A stretch of 61,670 bases of DNA from Brenneria salicis ATCC 15712 = DSM 30166 (lineage in GTDB: Bacteria > Pseudomonadota > Gammaproteobacteria > Enterobacterales > Enterobacteriaceae): contig NZ_QNRY01000019.1 in NCBI RefSeq assembly GCF_003315515.1, positions 1-61,670 of the forward strand, in the 5' to 3' direction. Under the pieces are notes generated by a model. The model worked only from the letters and a program-made list of their open reading frames with translations. It searched no databases and was not told the origin of the DNA. This document shows, in pieces, positions 59,801 through 61,670 of the stretch (position 1 is its first letter; each line of letters starts with the position of its first letter). The position numbers and the translations under genes were made by a program.

Positions 59801-59975
59801 GCGTTTCCGCCGACGCGCCGGTATAGGTGGCGCTGATTTTAACGGTTGGCGGGGCGACATCGGGATATTGTCCAATCGCCATCTCCCGCAAGGCCATCGC
59901 GCCGGCAAGAACGATCAGAATAGCAATAACCCAGGCAAATACTGGCCGCCTGACAAAAAAACGAGAAAACAGCAT
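56853..59975 (-). CDS. RND multidrug efflux pump, HAE1 (AcrB/MexB) family
   Basis: 1040 residues, typical of HAE1 pumps. The N-terminus FFVRRPVFAWVIAILIVLAG is the first helix. The proton-relay Asp pair is in LVDDAIVVVENVER (helix 4), with Lys near the corresponding helix 10 region (GLSSKNAILIVEFAEA). Porter-domain strings PTVKISATYTGASAETLENSV and GGFLPVEDQGDVMVQYTLP are diagnostic. Proton-driven export of toxic compounds from the periplasm; substrates not predictable. ATG overlaps the adaptor stop by one base (TAATG). Confidence 0.95.
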   Translation of the reverse strand: MLFSRFFVRRPVFAWVIAILIVLAGAMALREMAIGQYPDVAPPTVKISATYTGASAETLENSVTQVIEQELTGLDGLLYFSSTSSSDGTVSINVTFAQGTDANIAQVQVQNKVQQAEARLPAEVTAQGVTVEKSQTSFLLIMALYDALDKHSGTDIADWLVSNIQDPLARVQGVGDVQVFGSEYAMRIWLDPAKLASYSLMPSDIETAIEAQNTQVSAGKVGAPPSPDAQQLTATVRTMSRLKTPQQFRDIIVKSDSAGAIVHLGDVARVELGSEDYSNVTRLNGHPAAGIAVMLASGANALDTATKVKAKLAEFQRNMPQGYEIAYPKDNTAFIKISVTEVVETLLIAIALVIAVMYIFLQNVRATLIPALAVPVVMMGTFAVLSVFGYSINTLTLFGMVLAIGLLVDDAIVVVENVERIMREEKVPAIEATEKSMGEISGALVAIAIVLSAVFLPMAFFGGSTGVIYRQFSVTIVSAMILSVVVALTLTPALCGALLKAPDGHENRFARGFNRFYEKTETKYGRKVAGILRRPARAILVYLVIAGIMIVLLMRLPGGFLPVEDQGDVMVQYTLPAGATMNRTNQVSKAVEAYFLDKEKANTEVIFTISGFNFSGSAQNAGMAFVALKDWSERSGSDNTAQSIATRAMKNLAGVRDAQIYTLVPPAVDGLGQSNGFTFELQAMGATTRDELKTLRDQLVKDASASGELASVRANELPEMPQLNVEIDTAKAVALGLSISDVTATLSSGWGGTYVNDFLSSGRVKKVYLQGDSQFRSKPDDLNHWFVKGGNDDMTPFSAFATTRWTSGADTLTRYGGSSSYEIQGEGATGTSSSAALDKMEALAKALPAGATYSWSGLSLQERMASGQAGLLYGFSILVVFLCLAALYESWSVPLSVLMVIPLGVVGAVTAATLRGLDNDVYFQVALLTTIGLSSKNAILIVEFAEAALNQGKSVGAAAFAAARTRLRPILMTSFAFIAGVLPLAISTGAGANSRIAIGTGIVGGTVTATFLAIFFVPLFFVLVKKVVTKVAVVGSKSSC

Positions 59976-61105
59976 TACGCTCCCTCGCTTTTATTGCTGA
60001 TGACGACCGCTTTTACGCTCTCACCCGTTGTGACCTTACTGCGGCCTTCGACAATCAATTTATCGCCGGACGACAGGCCTTTGGTCACCAGCCAATGATC
60101 GCCAATCGCACGCGAGGTGGTCACCGAGCGCTGTTCAACCTTATTCTCTTTATCGACGATAAGCGCACTGCCATTGCCCGCCGAGTCGCGGGTGATGCCT
60201 TGCTGTGGCGCCAAAATAGCATCGTTAAGCGTGCCGTTAACGACACGGGTCCTGACAAACATGCCCGGCAACAGGATAAATCCTGGATTGGGAAACACCG
60301 CGCGCAGCGTTACCGAACCGGTGGCTTCATCCACCGCGACTTCAGATAATTGCAGCGTGCCTTTATGTGGATAAATGCTGCCATCCTCAAGCGTCAGAGT
60401 GACATTATCGATACTGTCTTTATTTTGCTGCAACGCCTGTTTACGCAAGGCGAGCAATTGGCTGCTGGATTGCGTCATATCCACATACATCCTATCCAGC
60501 GAGCGAATTGTCGCCAGCGCGGTGGTCTGTTCTGATGTCACCAGGGCGCCGGGCGTGACGGATGAAATTCCGATGTGCCCACTGATCGGGGCGGTGACGC
60601 GGGTCCAGGCCAAATTAATTTTGGCGGATTCGAGAGCGGCTTTTTTCTCAGCGACCGAAGCAACGTTTTGTTCATAAGTCGCGCGCGCATCTTCATACTC
60701 CTCCCTGGAAACGCCTTGCTCTTTTTCCAGGATGGCATAACGTTGCGCTTTTAATTTCGCCGCAGAGACAATGGTCTGTGCATTTTTTAAGGCCGCGGCC
60801 GCTTCATCGTAGGCGGCCTGATAACGTGACGGATCGATAAGATAAAGTATCTGACCTTCTTCAACGTCCTGTCCCTCAGTAAACAGCCGTTTTTGGATAA
60901 TGCCGCCCACCTGGGGCCGAACATCGGCACTCAGCGTGGCGGTGGTGCGTCCGGTTAAATCGCTGGTGAGTGTAACGGGAGATAACTTTAATACGACGAC
61001 CCCGACTTCAGTAGGCTCTGCAACCGCTGGTTCTTTTATTTCGTCGTCGCACGCGGTCAGGAAAATAATATTGAATACCAGAAACAAGTATTTGAAAAAG
61101 GTCAT
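59975..61105 (-). CDS. RND efflux periplasmic adaptor (membrane fusion) lipoprotein
   Basis: 376 residues. Signal with lipobox IIFLTACDD. Barrel-sandwich halves at TATLSADVRPQVGGIIQKRLFTEGQDVEEGQILYLIDPSRYQAAYDEA and NLAWTRVTAPISGHIGISSVTPGALV, separated by an alpha hairpin; C-terminal membrane-proximal domain ends SNKSEGA. AcrA/MexA-type. First gene of the three-gene efflux operon. No local regulator gene is seen inside the window. Confidence 0.92.
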   Translation of the reverse strand: MTFFKYLFLVFNIIFLTACDDEIKEPAVAEPTEVGVVVLKLSPVTLTSDLTGRTTATLSADVRPQVGGIIQKRLFTEGQDVEEGQILYLIDPSRYQAAYDEAAAALKNAQTIVSAAKLKAQRYAILEKEQGVSREEYEDARATYEQNVASVAEKKAALESAKINLAWTRVTAPISGHIGISSVTPGALVTSEQTTALATIRSLDRMYVDMTQSSSQLLALRKQALQQNKDSIDNVTLTLEDGSIYPHKGTLQLSEVAVDEATGSVTLRAVFPNPGFILLPGMFVRTRVVNGTLNDAILAPQQGITRDSAGNGSALIVDKENKVEQRSVTTSRAIGDHWLVTKGLSSGDKLIVEGRSKVTTGESVKAVVISNKSEGA

Positions 61106-61584
61106 GTGATTCCAAATAAGGTGATATGGAGGAAAATCGCTCTCGACTATAACATTATCAGGCTATACGGGATCTTGGCGGAATGTAAAATAAACGTAAT
61201 AAAGCCTGTCAATATTAAAATTAAACGCTTAAATCTGTACCTTTCGGTCTATTAGGTATATATCAATTTAGTTTTAGTAGCATGAACATTATTTGTATTC
61301 GTTATTAACCACCTGAATTTTGGTATTTTATTTAGCCAGATAAAAAAATAAATTACACAAATACACATATTGTCATACCTGATAACCATAAAAGCCCCAA
61401 CTGGCACCACTCTATTCACATTAATGCTAATATTGTTTCAAAGGTAAAAATCGATCGTAATGATCAATAAGTGTATCATTGTCTGAAATGAAGACTTACT
61501 CTTACAGATCTTTATGATTTTTTATATATTCTTTAATAAGCATACAGTATAAATAACTGCGCCTAATAGTAGATCACTGAAGGG
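61106..61584. promoter_or_regulatory. Gene-free, AT-rich region between the efflux operon and the right-hand IS
   Basis: About 480 bp without a supported reading frame. It must contain the efflux promoter near its left side. A pump regulator would normally be divergent here; instead an insertion sequence begins, so the regulator may have been displaced or lies beyond it. Confidence 0.35.
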
Positions 61585-61670
61585 AACTCAATCCGGTTTG
61601 AGCGATCTGATCAATCGCCAAATCAAAACAAATCACCAACCGGACTGAGTTATGCCGATCATAGCATTCA
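61585..61670 (+). mobile_element. Start of a probable IS630-family insertion sequence
   Basis: AACTCAATCCGGTT (61585-61598) is inverted at 61638-61651 (AACCGGACTGAGTT), with one mismatch in 14. Directly after it an ATG at 61652 opens MPIIAF, which I recognise as the start of IS630-type transposases of enterobacteria. Only six codons are visible, so the call is tentative; the element continues outside the window. Confidence 0.45.

Noticed and set aside
1..61670. CRISPR arrays, tRNA and rRNA genes
   Set aside because: I found no regularly spaced repeats and no cloverleaf-like or rRNA sequence; 6S RNA is the only structured RNA gene I can support.

Overview
The window is from an enterobacterium of the plant-associated kind. 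Conserved Enterobacterales blocks are recognisable (prfC-osmY-ytjA-yjjV, ytjB/serB-radA-nadR, ygfA-ssrS-zapA/ygfB-pepP-ubiH-ubiI). They are combined with a GH68 levansucrase and a chrysobactin-type catechol siderophore locus. A member of the Pectobacteriaceae or Erwiniaceae (Dickeya/Brenneria/Lonsdalea-like) is my best guess; the genus cannot be fixed from the sequence alone. The window starts inside one insertion sequence (IS256-like end, 1-95) and stops inside what looks like another (IS630-like, from about 61585).

1-5100 is AT-rich and decaying. It holds a frameshifted TetR regulator, a frameshifted NmrA-like oxidoreductase, a second TetR gene whose start is put out of frame by an A8 run, an intact CocE/NonD-type hydrolase and a C-terminal gene scrap.

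5100-9110 is a condensed lambdoid regulatory cassette carrying levansucrase. A LexA/CI-like repressor with an intact self-cleavage apparatus faces a divergent small gene plus a Q-type antiterminator. Next on the same strand come a strong intrinsic terminator, a lambda-family holin, a second terminator-like leader hairpin and then the signal-peptide-less levansucrase. No endolysin or structural phage genes are present. This reads as a repressor > Q > terminator > holin > levansucrase circuit and is the most unusual part of the window.

9200-18700 holds katE, the phosphopantetheinyl transferase entD, a NupX-type nucleoside transporter with a near-consensus CRP site, yjjV, a CsbD-family gene, ytjA, osmY and prfC.

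18880-41650 is a complete catechol siderophore locus: entCEBA (DHB synthesis and activation) behind a FhuA/Fct-type receptor, and divergently fes, ybdZ and an 8.6-kb NRPS. It continues with fepCGD, entS and fepB. The NRPS is not a one-module EntF: it reads C-A-T-E-C-A-T-TE. The second A domain carries the serine code and the first has acidic pocket residues that suggest a basic amino acid. The predicted product is an oligo-(DHB-D-basic amino acid-L-Ser), i.e. a chrysobactin relative. Fur-like boxes lie at three promoters.

41700-55230 is housekeeping: ytjB, serB-radA-nadR (with a perfect NadR box before nadR), an MFS transporter, ygfA, 6S RNA, zapA, ygfB-pepP-ubiH-ubiI, a CurA-type reductase and yqhA. 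55480-61105 is a complete RND efflux operon (adaptor, pump, outer-membrane channel). It is followed by about 480 bp without genes and then the right-hand IS.
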